Notes: generated by a model not told the origin, from the sequence alone. DNA of 64,000 nt from Thermoflavimicrobium dichotomicum (GCF_900114055.1 NZ_FORR01000007.1:62001-126000); one strand, 5' to 3'; positions 52,564 through 61,909 are shown, counted from the stretch's first letter. Numbers and translations: made by a program.

Positions 52564-53304
52564 CTATCTTAACCTGGCTGGACAAAATTTTAACGCATCA
52601 CACGCAACCAAACGAAGGTCAATACCATCTACTTCTCCCTGGATCGCATCCTCTGCCGATTTTCCATGCATATGTCCATAAATGCACAATGTCACGCCAA
52701 ACTCTTTCATAATCTCCATGTATTTCGATTCCTTGGCATGTTTGGTGATCGGCGGAAAATGCAACATCACGATTTTTTCTTTATCGGGGTGATCTTTTTG
52801 CGCTGCTTCCAATGCCAGGCGCAATCGTCCAGCTTGCCGTTCATAGATTTTGCGATCCGTTTCTTCTTGATAAAACGGATCTCCCGGCAAACTCCAACCA
52901 CGTGTGCCAGCTACCACTGCCCCTTCCACCACCGTATAATCCGCATCAATCCATTCGATCCCTTCAGGCAAAGCTTCCCGAATCTTTTTCTTGCTATGGT
53001 AATAGTATTCATGATTTCCTGGGGAACAGATCTTTCTTCCCGGTAACTGCGCGATCCAATCAAAATCATATTGAGCCTGTTCCCAACGAATGGCCCAACT
53101 GATGTCTCCAGGAATCAGTACCGTATCATTAGACCTTACTTGCTTTAGCCAGTGATCGCGAATCAAGTCATAATGGTTCAACCAGCCAAAAATATCCATC
53201 GGTTTTTCTATATCGGTTTCCGGATTGATTTCATCCAGTTTCACAAATTTATTAAAAGATAGGTGTAAATCTCCAATTGCAAAAATGGCCAATGTCTTCC
53301 ACAT
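52564..53304 (-). CDS. Calcineurin-type metallophosphoesterase
   Basis: A 246-residue cytoplasmic phosphoesterase. The five metal-binding blocks are in order: GDLHLS, IPGDISWA, SPGNHEYYYHS, MLHFPPI and IYGHMHG. A conserved GTRGWSLPGD segment places it with the YkoQ/YkuE-like bacterial group. Start uncertain: the ATG at 53304 or 53322 follows purine-rich AAAGGAAAAAGGGG. Substrate unknown. Confidence 0.9.
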   Translation of the reverse strand: MWKTLAIFAIGDLHLSFNKFVKLDEINPETDIEKPMDIFGWLNHYDLIRDHWLKQVRSNDTVLIPGDISWAIRWEQAQYDFDWIAQLPGRKICSPGNHEYYYHSKKKIREALPEGIEWIDADYTVVEGAVVAGTRGWSLPGDPFYQEETDRKIYERQAGRLRLALEAAQKDHPDKEKIVMLHFPPITKHAKESKYMEIMKEFGVTLCIYGHMHGKSAEDAIQGEVDGIDLRLVACDALKFCPARLR

Positions 53305-53435
53305 CCCCTTTTTCCTTTCCATACCACTTTTTGTATTATATCATTATTTGGACATGGATCTCGACTTCTGTATATATCTGAATTTTATATTTATTATATA
53401 TAAATAAAACATTGACAATACGAAAAACATTGCCT

Positions 53436-53500
53436 AGAATAAGGTTAGAAAGTTGTACTAATCCAAATTATATGGTTAGATAACAAAAATTTAACTTATA
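53436..53500 (+). promoter_or_regulatory. Possible MntR-responsive region upstream of mntA
   Basis: TTGCCTAGAATAAGGTTAG (about 53434-53452) resembles a degenerate DtxR/MntR box, and CTAATCCAaattataTGGTTAG (about 53458-53480) is an imperfect palindrome. One or both could bind MntR, encoded 4.4 kb away. Weak evidence. Confidence 0.35.
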
Positions 53501-53543
53501 CCATGTAATATGTACTAAAAAAATTTGCCAAGGAGGTTTTTTC

Positions 53544-54470
53544 TTGAAATGGTTATGGACATCCATCCGAGCTATTCTAATCGTCTCACTTATTGTTATT
53601 AGTGGCTGTAGCTCCTCGACGACAAACAGTAAATCATCTGGAACGCTTAAAGTAACTGCTACAACTGGAATGATAGCGGATCTCGTTCAACATGTTGGAG
53701 GAAAACATGTACAAGTGACTGCTTTGATGGGACCGGGAGTGGATCCCCATTTATATAAGGCATCACAAGGTGATATTGAAAAATTAGATCAAGCGCACGT
53801 CGCTTTTTATAACGGATTACATTTGGAAGGAAAAATGACAGATATCTTTACCAAGATGGCTCGTTCCAAACCCGTCATCCCCGTTGCTGATGGTATTGAT
53901 AAAAAGAAAATCATCGAAACAAAGGATGGACAATATGATCCTCATATTTGGTTTGATGTCAAACTCTGGATACAAGCCGCTGGACAGGTCAAAAAGGGAC
54001 TGATCGAAGTGGATCCCCAACACAAAAACGATTATGAGGCTCAAGCAACTGCCTATATCAAACAGTTGGAAGAATTGGATCAATATGCTCGAACACAACT
54101 TTCTTCCATTCCTAAAGAACAAAGAGTCCTTGTCACCGCCCATGATGCGTTCAGTTACTTCGGTCGTGCCTATGATTTGGAAGTGGTCGGATTACAAGGA
54201 ATTAACACTTCTTCCGAATATGGACTCAAAGACGTACAACGCATGGTCAACTTACTGACAGAGCGAAAAATTAAGGCGGTATTCGTTGAGTCCAGCGTAC
54301 CAAAACGTTCAATCGAAGCGGTGATTGCGGGTGCCAAAAGTAAAAATCATCAAGTATCGATTGGTGGCGAATTGTTTTCTGATGCGATGGGAGAAAAAGG
54401 AACACCAGAAGGAACCTATATCGGTATGGTACATCATAACGTGGACACGATCGTGAAGGCATTGAAATAG
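53544..54470 (+). CDS. mntA: Manganese ABC transporter substrate-binding lipoprotein
   Basis: A 308-residue cluster A-I binding protein. The lipobox is LIVISGCSS (lipidated Cys about 26). Metal ligands: His in GVDPHLYKAS, His in DPHIWFDVK, Glu in FVESSVPK and Asp in LFSDAMG. The TTG start follows an ideal AAGGAGG. Captures Mn(II) (or Zn) outside the membrane and passes it to MntCD. Confidence 0.95.
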   Translation: MKWLWTSIRAILIVSLIVISGCSSSTTNSKSSGTLKVTATTGMIADLVQHVGGKHVQVTALMGPGVDPHLYKASQGDIEKLDQAHVAFYNGLHLEGKMTDIFTKMARSKPVIPVADGIDKKKIIETKDGQYDPHIWFDVKLWIQAAGQVKKGLIEVDPQHKNDYEAQATAYIKQLEELDQYARTQLSSIPKEQRVLVTAHDAFSYFGRAYDLEVVGLQGINTSSEYGLKDVQRMVNLLTERKIKAVFVESSVPKRSIEAVIAGAKSKNHQVSIGGELFSDAMGEKGTPEGTYIGMVHHNVDTIVKALK

Positions 54471-54485
54471 AAAGGGGGAATTTAA

Positions 54486-55238
54486 ATGTTTGCTCCTGTA
54501 TCCATTCGTAACTTATCTGTGGCCTATCATCGCAAGCCTGTTCTTCGTGATATCGATTATGACGCACCTGAAGGAGAATTGATCGGGATCATTGGGCCCA
54601 ATGGAGCGGGAAAGTCTACACTCATTAAAGCCATCCTCGGTTTGTTGCCATTAGCTAGTGGAGAAGTCAAGATTTATGGTAAGCCCTATAAAGAACAACG
54701 CCACCTGGTTGGCTATGTGCCTCAGCGCGAGTCAGTTGATTGGGATTTTCCCACCCATGCACTCGATGTCGTCTTAATGGGACGATATGGAAAGCTGGGT
54801 TGGTTTCGTCGGCCAAAAGCGGAAGATCGTGAATTTGCGCTGGAATGTTTGCAAAAAGTCGGGATGGAATCCTTTGCCAAAAGACAAATCAGCCAACTGT
54901 CAGGCGGACAACAGCAACGCGTTTTCCTTGCCAGAGCCCTTGCCCAAGATGCCCAAATTTACCTAATGGATGAGCCTTTTGTTGGTGTGGATGCAGCTAC
55001 GGAAAAAGCCATCATTCAGATTCTCAACGAATTGAAACAACAGAAAAAAACCGTTTTGGTTGTTCACCATGACTTGCAAACAGTGACAGAATATTTCGAT
55101 TCCATTCTTTTGATCAATATGTGTAAAATTGCCGCTGGACCTACCAGGGAAGTCTTTCATGCAGATCATCTGCAAAAAACATATGGCGGTCGTCTGACTG
55201 TACTGCCTGAGACATCCAACATGATCGTGACGAGGTGA
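54486..55238 (+). CDS. mntB: Manganese ABC transporter ATP-binding protein
   Basis: 250 residues with Walker A GPNGAGKSTLIKAILG (about 36-51), Q-loop at YVPQRESVDWDFP, signature LSGGQQQRVFLARAL and Walker B IYLMDEPFVGVD. AAGGGGGAA precedes the ATG. Sixteen bases after mntA. Confidence 0.96.
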   Translation: MFAPVSIRNLSVAYHRKPVLRDIDYDAPEGELIGIIGPNGAGKSTLIKAILGLLPLASGEVKIYGKPYKEQRHLVGYVPQRESVDWDFPTHALDVVLMGRYGKLGWFRRPKAEDREFALECLQKVGMESFAKRQISQLSGGQQQRVFLARALAQDAQIYLMDEPFVGVDAATEKAIIQILNELKQQKKTVLVVHHDLQTVTEYFDSILLINMCKIAAGPTREVFHADHLQKTYGGRLTVLPETSNMIVTR

Positions 55239-55244
55239 AGCAAC

Positions 55245-56525
55245 ATGGATGCAAATACATGGTGGGTATTAATCGGAACTGCCTTGCTCGGTCTTTCGAG
55301 TGGCGTTTTGGGTTGCTTTGCCTTTCTTCGTAAACAGGGACTGATGGGTGATGTGTTGGCACATGCTGCACTCCCAGGTATTTGCCTCGCCTTTATGATT
55401 ACTGGAGCCAAAAACTCTTTTCTTTTTTTGATCGGTGCTGCTATTACAGGGATCCTCGGTTCTTTGTGTATCAACTGGATTACACGTTATTCACGAATTA
55501 AGGAAGATACAGCGTTAGGTTTGATTCTCTCTGTCTTTTTTGGATTAGGGATTGTGTTGCTCACACAAATTCAACATAGCAATAACGGAAATCAAAGTGG
55601 GTTAGATAAATTTTTGTTTGGACAATCTGCCTCCATGGTCGCCAGTGATGTACAATGGATGGCTATCATGGCTGGTTTGCTTCTTCTGATGAGTTTTCTC
55701 TTATTCAAAGAACTGAAATTACTGTGCTTTGATGCCAGCTATGGTCAAAGTCTTGGTTTTTCTATGCGTGGACTCAATCTTTTATTTATGACCTTTTTAG
55801 TCATCGTCGTTGTCATCGGTCTGCAAGTAGCAGGCGTCGTGTTAATGGCTGCTCTGATTGTAACTCCAGCCGCTGCGGCCAGGTACTGGACCGAACAGCT
55901 TTCCACCATGGTCTGGATTTCTGCGGTGATGGGTGCCTGCTCAGGCGTGATTGGTACATGGATCAGCTCATTCGGCTATAACCTCTCAACAGGTCCGCTG
56001 ATTGTGCTTGCTGCCACGATGATGTTCATCATCTCCATGATGGTTGCGCCACAGCGTGGTTTACTCTCCCGTTTGGTTCGCCTGATGAAAACAAGACGTG
56101 AATTAGCCCGAGAGCAACACATAAATAGCATCTATACGTATATGGAAAAAGAACAAGTTCTGAAAGTTTCGCTTCTTGATCTCCAAACTCAATATCCGAT
56201 CTCCACCCATGTCTTATCACAATTAAAAGAAGAAGGTCTGATCCACATGGAAGAAGATCATCAAGACATATGGATTGGTTTTACAGAAACAGGATGGAAA
56301 GCAGCTTATGACACTGTCTTGACCAATCGAATGCTGGAAATGTGGCTTATGCATGAAGCTGATCTCGCTTCCAAATTGCCAAATGGCGAGATCGTTTCCA
56401 AAGATTCCATTCCTGAGCATCTTGTTCCCGAGTTACAAAAGCTCATGATTCAACACCAATGTGAACCCAAATGGAATCCATATGATTCGAACCAACGGAT
56501 GAAAGAAAGGGTGGTTTCCCCGTGA
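55245..56525 (+). CDS. mntC: Manganese ABC transporter permease with regulator-like tail
   Basis: A 426-residue permease: eight or nine membrane helices in the first 280 residues (LRKQGLMGDVLAHAALPGICLAF is the family signature). A ~140-residue cytoplasmic tail follows. The tail (from about 290) looks like a winged helix plus a DtxR-like dimerisation stretch (VSLLDLQTQYPISTHVLSQLKEEGLI; MLEMWLMHEADLASKLPNGEI). The same extension occurs in B. subtilis MntC; it may sense metal. GAGGTGA precedes the ATG. Confidence 0.94.
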   Translation: MDANTWWVLIGTALLGLSSGVLGCFAFLRKQGLMGDVLAHAALPGICLAFMITGAKNSFLFLIGAAITGILGSLCINWITRYSRIKEDTALGLILSVFFGLGIVLLTQIQHSNNGNQSGLDKFLFGQSASMVASDVQWMAIMAGLLLLMSFLLFKELKLLCFDASYGQSLGFSMRGLNLLFMTFLVIVVVIGLQVAGVVLMAALIVTPAAAARYWTEQLSTMVWISAVMGACSGVIGTWISSFGYNLSTGPLIVLAATMMFIISMMVAPQRGLLSRLVRLMKTRRELAREQHINSIYTYMEKEQVLKVSLLDLQTQYPISTHVLSQLKEEGLIHMEEDHQDIWIGFTETGWKAAYDTVLTNRMLEMWLMHEADLASKLPNGEIVSKDSIPEHLVPELQKLMIQHQCEPKWNPYDSNQRMKERVVSP

Positions 56526-57379
56526 CTGATTATTGGATTATTTTAACGGGTGCCCTTGTTGCGTCAGCTTGTGGTTTTTTAGGTTGCTTTTTGATTTTAC
56601 GGAAAATGGCCATGCTGGGCGATGCCATCAGCCATGCGGTTCTACCTGGAATTGTTCTCGCCTTTTTGTTCAGTGGTAGCCGCGACGCCGTTCCGATGTT
56701 AATAGGTGCCGCTATTTTTGGACTACTCACGACCATAATCATCCAAACGCTACGTGGTCAAGGCGTACAATCCGATGCCGCTATGAGTGTTACCTTCACT
56801 GCCTTATTTTCCATTGGGATTATTCTTGTTTCTCTCTTTACCAGACAAGTTGACCTTGACCTGGACTGTGTCTTGTATGGAGAAATCGCCTATGTTCCTT
56901 GGGATCCACTGAAACTGGGCGGAATGGATCTCGGACCACGCGCTGTCTGGCTGATCGGTGCTGCATTTTTCATTAGCCTGGTGGTGATCACACTGTTCTA
57001 CAAACAATTTAAACTGTGTGCTTTTGATCCTGCACTTGCAGCTGCCATCGGGATTCCAGTTACCTTCTTCCACTATCTCCTGATGGGGTTGGTTTCCCTT
57101 ACAACGGTTGCCTCTTTTGAAAGCGTAGGGGCCATTCTTGTTGTTGCCATGCTCATTGTTCCAGCCGCAACAGCGTACTTACTCACCGATCGTTTGAGTG
57201 TCATGTTAGGTCTAAGTATTGGTATGGGTACGACCAGCTCCTTGGTGGGCTATTGGATCGCCAAGCTATTGGATGCTTCCATTGCTGGATGCATGAGCGT
57301 CACTGCGGGTGTTCTCTTCCTGCTTGCCTTTCTTTTCTCACCAAAGCACGGTGTTATCACCCGTTGGTGGATTCGCTAA
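56522..57379 (+). CDS. mntD: Manganese ABC transporter permease
   Basis: A 285-residue permease with eight or nine helices and the signature ILRKMAMLGDAISHAVLPGIVLAF near residue 25. It lacks the cytoplasmic tail of MntC. Its GTG start overlaps the mntC stop by four bases (GTGA). Last gene of mntABCD. Confidence 0.95.
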   Translation: MTDYWIILTGALVASACGFLGCFLILRKMAMLGDAISHAVLPGIVLAFLFSGSRDAVPMLIGAAIFGLLTTIIIQTLRGQGVQSDAAMSVTFTALFSIGIILVSLFTRQVDLDLDCVLYGEIAYVPWDPLKLGGMDLGPRAVWLIGAAFFISLVVITLFYKQFKLCAFDPALAAAIGIPVTFFHYLLMGLVSLTTVASFESVGAILVVAMLIVPAATAYLLTDRLSVMLGLSIGMGTTSSLVGYWIAKLLDASIAGCMSVTAGVLFLLAFLFSPKHGVITRWWIR

Positions 57380-57447
57380 CAGCTCAGGTCCCAACTATCC
57401 CATGAGGAACCTGACGTTTCATCATCAGGGAATACGACATCTTCCTG

Positions 57448-57660
57448 ATAACTGATGCTACCGAAATTATGGATACGTTTCTCCCGTGTTTCGGGATGGG
57501 TTCCTTCCTTCGTGACGACTTCTGTACCATCACAGTCACTCCGTAAGGAACCCATCCCTTCATTTTATAAAAACTGAACATCTTTTTCTGATGGTGTTGC
57601 TCGGCGAGGGTCTGTTGACAAACCCGGCATATAACAGAAACTTTGTCAACAAACGGATAA
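57448..57660 (-). repeat. Dispersed palindromic repeat R1, copy C, with compact R2
   Basis: Reverse-orientation copy of 38632-38822. Its 66-bp core (57493-57558) differs from copy B at two positions. Adjoining it, 57614-57650 is a 37-bp GTTGACAAACCCGG...TTTGTCAAC unit identical in its ends to the larger fold-back at 63092-63200. Non-coding, immediately after mntD. Confidence 0.85.
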
Positions 57661-57680
57661 CTTCTTCGTTTCCCTTCAAT

Positions 57681-57727
57681 CACCAGCAAACCTCTTCCCA
57701 TCCTCATGAGGTTTGCTGTCTTTTTTT
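57681..57727 (+). terminator. Rho-independent terminator of mntABCD
   Basis: GCAAACCTC and GAGGTTTGC form a 9-bp stem followed by TGTCTTTTTTTG, between the repeat and the aminotransferase gene. Confidence 0.85.
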
Positions 57728-57803
57728 GTTAGCCAATTCTCTTGTTTTTTCTACGTACTTCCTGCAAACTAGAATGAAAGAGGAGAAAATTGGAGGGATT
57801 CAT

Positions 57804-58637
57804 ATGATTTTATATGATGAGCAACTGATTGAACGATCACAAGCGCATATAGATATTGAAGATCGTGCGTATCAATTCGGTGATGGCATATATGAAGTGA
57901 TTCGTGTCTATCATGGGCGTCCTTTCTATATGAATGAACACTTGAAACGGCTCGAACGAAGTGCACGCGAAATTCGCTTGCAGATTCCTTATTCACTGGA
58001 AAAACTGAATGCCTTGCTAGTTGAATTGATTCAACAAACCGGACTTACAGAAGGAAATATCTATTTGCAGATCAGCCGTGGAACTGCTCCACGTAACCAT
58101 GCTTTTCCAAAAGAAGCTCGCCCACTCGTCATCGCTTATCCCCAACCCAGCCAACGCCCCATTCAGGAATTGCAACAAGGCGTTAGCACCATTACAACCA
58201 AAGATATCCGTTGGTTACGTTGTGATATCAAAAGCCTGAACCTGTTGGGTGCCGCCTTGGCCAAACAGGAAGCCGTGGAACAAGGTTGCAAGGAAGCGAT
58301 TTTTATTCGTGATGGTTGGGTAACTGAAGGAAGTTCCACGAACATCTTTTTTGTACGCGAAGGGAAGATATGGACACATCCAGCTAACCACTTGATTTTA
58401 CATGGCATCACAAGGCAAATTGCGCTATCGCTTGCTGAAAAATTACAGATTCCTGTCCAATTGGAAGCGATCAGAGAAGAAAAAATATTTGAAGCCGATG
58501 AATGTTTCATGACCAGCACCACCATGGAGATCTGCCCGATTGTTCGAATCAATGGCCAATGGATTGGCAACGGAAAACCAGGTCCCATCACCCGACAATT
58601 ACAGCAGGAATTTGAAAAACTAATTGAACAATTTTGA
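57804..58637 (+). CDS. dat: D-amino-acid aminotransferase
   Basis: PLP fold-type IV transaminase of 277 residues, interconverting D-alanine, 2-oxoglutarate and D-glutamate for the cell wall. The PLP lysine is in LRCDIKSLNLLGAALAKQEA (Lys about 143), with RAYQFGDGIYEVIRVY near the N-terminus and TSTTMEICPIVRING near the end. The open frame begins at 57591 but GGAGGG precedes the ATG at 57804. An IS200/IS605 element starts at its stop codon. Confidence 0.93.
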   Translation: MILYDEQLIERSQAHIDIEDRAYQFGDGIYEVIRVYHGRPFYMNEHLKRLERSAREIRLQIPYSLEKLNALLVELIQQTGLTEGNIYLQISRGTAPRNHAFPKEARPLVIAYPQPSQRPIQELQQGVSTITTKDIRWLRCDIKSLNLLGAALAKQEAVEQGCKEAIFIRDGWVTEGSSTNIFFVREGKIWTHPANHLILHGITRQIALSLAEKLQIPVQLEAIREEKIFEADECFMTSTTMEICPIVRINGQWIGNGKPGPITRQLQQEFEKLIEQF

Positions 58638-58803
58638 CACTCCACACGGCTGAAGCCGTGGGATTCTTGGGTCGTTAGCGTCCGCAGTCCGTTTCCGTTT
58701 TGGACCACGCCCAAGTTCAGGGGGGTGCATCACCCCGTCCCATGCAGTTCTACGGCACTGGACCGCATGTACCCACATGGGCGGTGTACCTGTTACCAGT
58801 ACG
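58634..58803 (-). ncRNA. Putative TnpB guide RNA (omega RNA) scaffold
   Basis: The ~170 non-coding bases between the tnpB stop and the right end are GC-rich and contain several hairpins (for example GGGGTG/CACCCC near 58720). The final CCCACGGC...GCCGTG stem-loop lies at the boundary. In IS605 elements this region is the omega RNA and the sequence just outside the end (here the last bases of dat) acts as guide. Inferred from position. Confidence 0.55.
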
Positions 58804-59858
58804 CTAGGCTGCTAACCCAGAAATGGCTTTGGCTATATTGATTGCTCCATTCAGATCAGCATGGCAGGTATAACCACACTTTTTGCATCTGAATTGGATG
58901 CCATTTCGATTCGCTTTTTCACGATGGCCACATTTACAGGTTTGGCTGGTGTAGTCTGGTTTAACCAATTCAAAGCGAATCCCAGCCATTTCAGCCTTGT
59001 ATTTAATCATTTTTTTTAGCTGGTGGAAACTCCATGAATGAAGGTTTCTACCAGCTTCTTTTTTAGACTTTGCTCTATTTCGAATATCCGTCAAATCTTC
59101 CATACGAATGATGCCAACACCGTTGGCGAGTGCATGGTCGATAATTTGACGGCTTATTTTATGATTTTGGTCTTTCATCCAGCGAGACTCTTTATTTTTA
59201 GATTTTTTGATTGCTGAAAGCTTTTTCGATTTCCCCAGCTTTTTTCTTTTAGCTGCAAAACGTCTACGTACAAAAGCAACCTGATTTCCTTTGAAAAACC
59301 ATGATTTTGTGCCAACACTGGCGACAGCTATGTATTTTAATCCCAAATCAATCCCCATCACTTTTGGTTCTTTTCGTTGTTCCACTTCAAAAGTGATTGA
59401 AATGGCGATATACCATTTTCCTTTTTTCCTGTATAGCTCGCTGGCACCCTGTTTGACGGTTCCGTTCAGGATCCTCTCTAACCATTCCTGCTGATAAGGA
59501 CGGGCTACAACAGGTACACCGGTCCGTTTTTCCAGGGTGGGAAAAGAAACCGTATAGAAGTCTCCGGCCTTTTCCACCTTGAGGTTCTGATTGTTGAAGC
59601 AACACCATAGCTTTTTGAATGATTTCGTGTTTTGGTTTTTCTTTTTTGATTTGACTTCCCGAATCGTCTGGTTCACTACTGCAGACGGAAATTTCTCATG
59701 AGAAAACTCTTTGAAAATCTTACTGGTTGCCTTGTTCACTCTGGGTGAACAAGTAGCCAGTTAGCAAATGCTGTGTTTATTTCCGTCATTTGCTGATACA
59801 TTTCCTGTTTGGCTTGCGTTGGCTTATGCAGTTCTAACCTTAGTTTGATCGTTGGCAT
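58804..59858 (-). pseudogene. tnpB: RNA-guided nuclease TnpB, one frameshift
   Basis: The main frame (58804-59739, 311 residues) carries a complete RuvC nuclease: Asp in VMGIDLGLKYIAVAS, Glu in GIIRMEDLTDIR, Asp in CHADLNGAINIAKA. A zinc finger (CKCG...CKKCG) and the Lys/Arg-rich bridge (RRRFAAKRKKLGKSKK) are also present. The first 40 codons (ATG at 59858, MPTIKLRLELHKPTQAKQ) are in another frame and end at TGA near 59738; one base change in length restores a normal ~351-residue TnpB. Catalytic part intact, N-terminal RNA/target-recognition part separated. Confidence 0.88.
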
Positions 59859-59867
59859 CCATTCACC

Positions 59868-60259
59868 CCTTTTCTTTTGAGATTCCACGTACTGCTTTAC
59901 CGTTTCACTGGACACATTTCCAGCGGTACTGACAAAGAAGGAACGAGTCTAAAGGCTTCGCAAATGGTTCAGATGCGAGAATTCCTAGCGAAGTTTTCTG
60001 GAAGTCACCCCTTTTAATTTCGCCATCATATCTGATGGAGAATCGACCGGAAGACAATTCAGGAACAAATGGCAGTAGTCGGGCATTACTTCCATTGCCA
60101 TGATATTCCACTGATTTACCTTGCAGATTTTCTCTACAATTTCCTTCAATCGTTCTTCTACTTTGTTTACCAGTACCTTACGGCGATATCTGGGACAAAA
60201 AACAAAATGATAGTGAATCGAAGAACAGTCGATTTTGTTCGTCTATACTCTTGATTCAT
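59868..60259 (-). pseudogene. tnpA: IS200-type Y1 transposase TnpA remnant
   Basis: From ATG 60259 the protein MNQEYRRTKSTV shifts frame, then reads HYHFVFCPRYRRKVLVNKV and IMAMEVMPDYCHLFLNC. It continues through KLKGVTSRKLR, with two in-frame TAG codons, to QYVESQKK. The HUH motif, normally HxH, is C-H here, so metal binding is lost; the catalytic Tyr (QYVES) is still visible. Clearly dead. Confidence 0.88.
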
Positions 60260-60413
60260 ACTACAACTGTATCAATTCAATATTCAAACTACAATAAAAA
60301 ATTAAAAAACGGTTACTCTAAGCATCCCCATGAAGGGGATACCGAGCAACGCCACCTTTCATCCCACGGCTAAAGCCAGTGGGCTTTCAGGCGGCATTTC
60401 TGTAATAGAAAAA

Positions 60414-60472
60414 GCTTCATTTCCGTGTATCCCCTTCTTGGCATGAAATCAAGAACCAACGGAAATGAAGCC
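60414..60472 (+). terminator. Long hairpin downstream of the insertion sequence
   Basis: GCTTCATTTCCGT and ACGGAAATGAAGC are exact 13-bp arms with a ~33-nt loop, followed by CATTTTTCTTTC on the plus strand. It could be a terminator or the outer end of a mobile element. Confidence 0.6.
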
Positions 60473-60606
60473 ATTTTTCTTTCACATAAGTTGTCATTAG
60501 CGTTTTTGTTTGATCATTCATTCTAGCAAAAGCAATTTACTAACATCATGAAAAATAGTAAAATATTAACTGTTCAGTCATATTAATGATTCCGGAGTGA
60601 ACGATC

Positions 60607-61068
60607 ATGGATGAAATGAAGTCGATGTTAACAGCCCTTCTTGAAGGTCAACGCTATCTTACTGCCCGTATGGATGGTATGGATCATAAGATCGATCGGT
60701 TAACAGGAGAAGTCACTCAACTAAAAGAAGATGTCAGCATACTCAAACAGGATGTTGCCGGGCTCAAAGACGATGTCAACATACTCAAACAGGATGTTGC
60801 CGGGCTCAAAGACGATGTCAACATACTCAAACAGGATGTTACCGGGCTCAAAGACGATGTTAACGTACTCAAACAGGATGTTGCCGATCTAAAAGTCCAG
60901 GTATCAAATGTGGAAGAAAATATGATAACCAAGGACGATCTGAAAGCTCTCTCCGAATCCATGACAGAAGGCTTCTGCCAAACAGCTGCCACACTCGAAA
61001 ACGCCTATCAGTCGATTGAGCTGCTTAACTCTGAACAAACGATCAAAAACATAAAAGGCATCCGCTAG
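60607..61068 (+). CDS. Coiled-coil protein with 14-residue repeats
   Basis: A 153-residue soluble protein predicted to be one long coiled coil. After a helical start it carries tandem 14-residue (two-heptad) repeats LKQDVAGLKDDVNI, about three and a half copies between residues 45 and 100, then a less regular helix. Similar short proteins are widespread in Bacillales without known function. Start is ATG after a weak GGAGTGA. The repeats would let copy number vary by slippage. Confidence 0.75.
   Translation: MDEMKSMLTALLEGQRYLTARMDGMDHKIDRLTGEVTQLKEDVSILKQDVAGLKDDVNILKQDVAGLKDDVNILKQDVTGLKDDVNVLKQDVADLKVQVSNVEENMITKDDLKALSESMTEGFCQTAATLENAYQSIELLNSEQTIKNIKGIR
60742..60909 (+). repeat. 42-bp tandem repeat within the coiled-coil gene
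   Basis: The unit CTCAAACAGGATGTTGCCGG... (42 bp) starts at 60742, 60784, 60826 and, diverging, 60868. Units 1 and 2 are almost identical at DNA level, so the expansion is recent. Confidence 0.9.
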
Positions 61069-61090
61069 TTGGATGCCTAAAAGCTTTTGT

Positions 61091-61909
61091 CTATCTCTGC
61101 AAGTTCCAACGATCATGACCATATTTTTCTTCTACCAGCTGATGGGCCAATTCTTCTTCATACGGCGTAAGTGCTTCTTTTTTTAATCGAATTCCCATTC
61201 CTTTGGCAAAACCCTTTTCAAAAGCCGCAATCACCTCTTTGATGGTGACTTTTTCTGAGCGCAAATCGTTGATGGCTACCGCTTTTTCCGTAAAAGACGC
61301 TTTCAATCGTTCTCTCACTCTCTCAGACGGAAAACGAAGAACGGAAAATAATAAATCGATATCCAGATCCAGTAAAATGGAACCGTGTTGCAACACGATG
61401 CCATGCTTACGTACTTGTGCACTGCCAGCCACTTTTTTTCCTTCCAGGACTAACTCATAATCGGAAGGTGAATCAAAGCAAGCCGCTGATGTCATTGTTG
61501 GCCGTTTTTTGGGCAAGGACATATAGGCATCCATCCCCAGCTCTTGAAAGCCTGCAACCAGCCCCTGGCTGATCACACGGTATGATTCAGAAACGGTTGA
61601 TGGGATCATGGGATGGCCTTCTGAAACCACCACACTATAGGTAAGCTCTTGATCATGTAAAACGGCTCGCCCACCCGTCATTCGCCGGACAAAACCCAAT
61701 CCTCGCTTGTAGAGTTCCTCTCGATCTACTTCTTTCTCCACTTTTTGGAAATACCCAATCGTCAAAGACGCTGGATTCCATCCATAAAAACGTAACGTAG
61801 GCGGAACTTTTCCTTCACGGTGGGCAATCATGATCGCTTCATCAATCGCCATATTCCAAGCGGGACTGTATTTTTTATAAGGTATGTATCTCCACTCCTG
61901 CAGCTGCAA
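61091..61909 (-). CDS. lipM: Octanoyltransferase LipM
   Basis: Transfers octanoyl from ACP to GcvH in lipoate synthesis. Lipoyl-ligase-type fold, 272 residues, with FVRRMTGGRAVLHDQELTYSVV and the acyl-carrying cysteine in SAACFDSPSDYEL (Cys about 144). GKKVAGSAQVRKHGIVLQHGSI follows. An upstream frame reaches 62008, but GGGAGGG seven bases before a TTG at 61909 marks the start, and homology begins there. B. subtilis also has lipM near gcvPB. Confidence 0.93.
   Translation of the reverse strand: MQLQEWRYIPYKKYSPAWNMAIDEAIMIAHREGKVPPTLRFYGWNPASLTIGYFQKVEKEVDREELYKRGLGFVRRMTGGRAVLHDQELTYSVVVSEGHPMIPSTVSESYRVISQGLVAGFQELGMDAYMSLPKKRPTMTSAACFDSPSDYELVLEGKKVAGSAQVRKHGIVLQHGSILLDLDIDLLFSVLRFPSERVRERLKASFTEKAVAINDLRSEKVTIKEVIAAFEKGFAKGMGIRLKKEALTPYEEELAHQLVEEKYGHDRWNLQR

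Larger units (their letters stand above)
58634..60400 (-). mobile_element. Decaying IS200/IS605-family insertion sequence
   Basis: The minus strand reads tnpA remnant, then tnpB, then a right end of about 170 bases closing with AAGAATCCCACGGCTTCAGC and GTGTCAA. The left end is marked by hairpins near 60361-60397 (CCCACGGC/GCCAGTGGG). The TCAA end abuts the dat stop codon. tnpA carries a frameshift and two stops and tnpB one frameshift, so the element cannot move on its own. Confidence 0.85.

Noticed and set aside
60742-60909. CRISPR-like direct repeats at 42-bp spacing
   Set aside because: The whole unit is repeated in frame and encodes heptads; there are no unique spacers.
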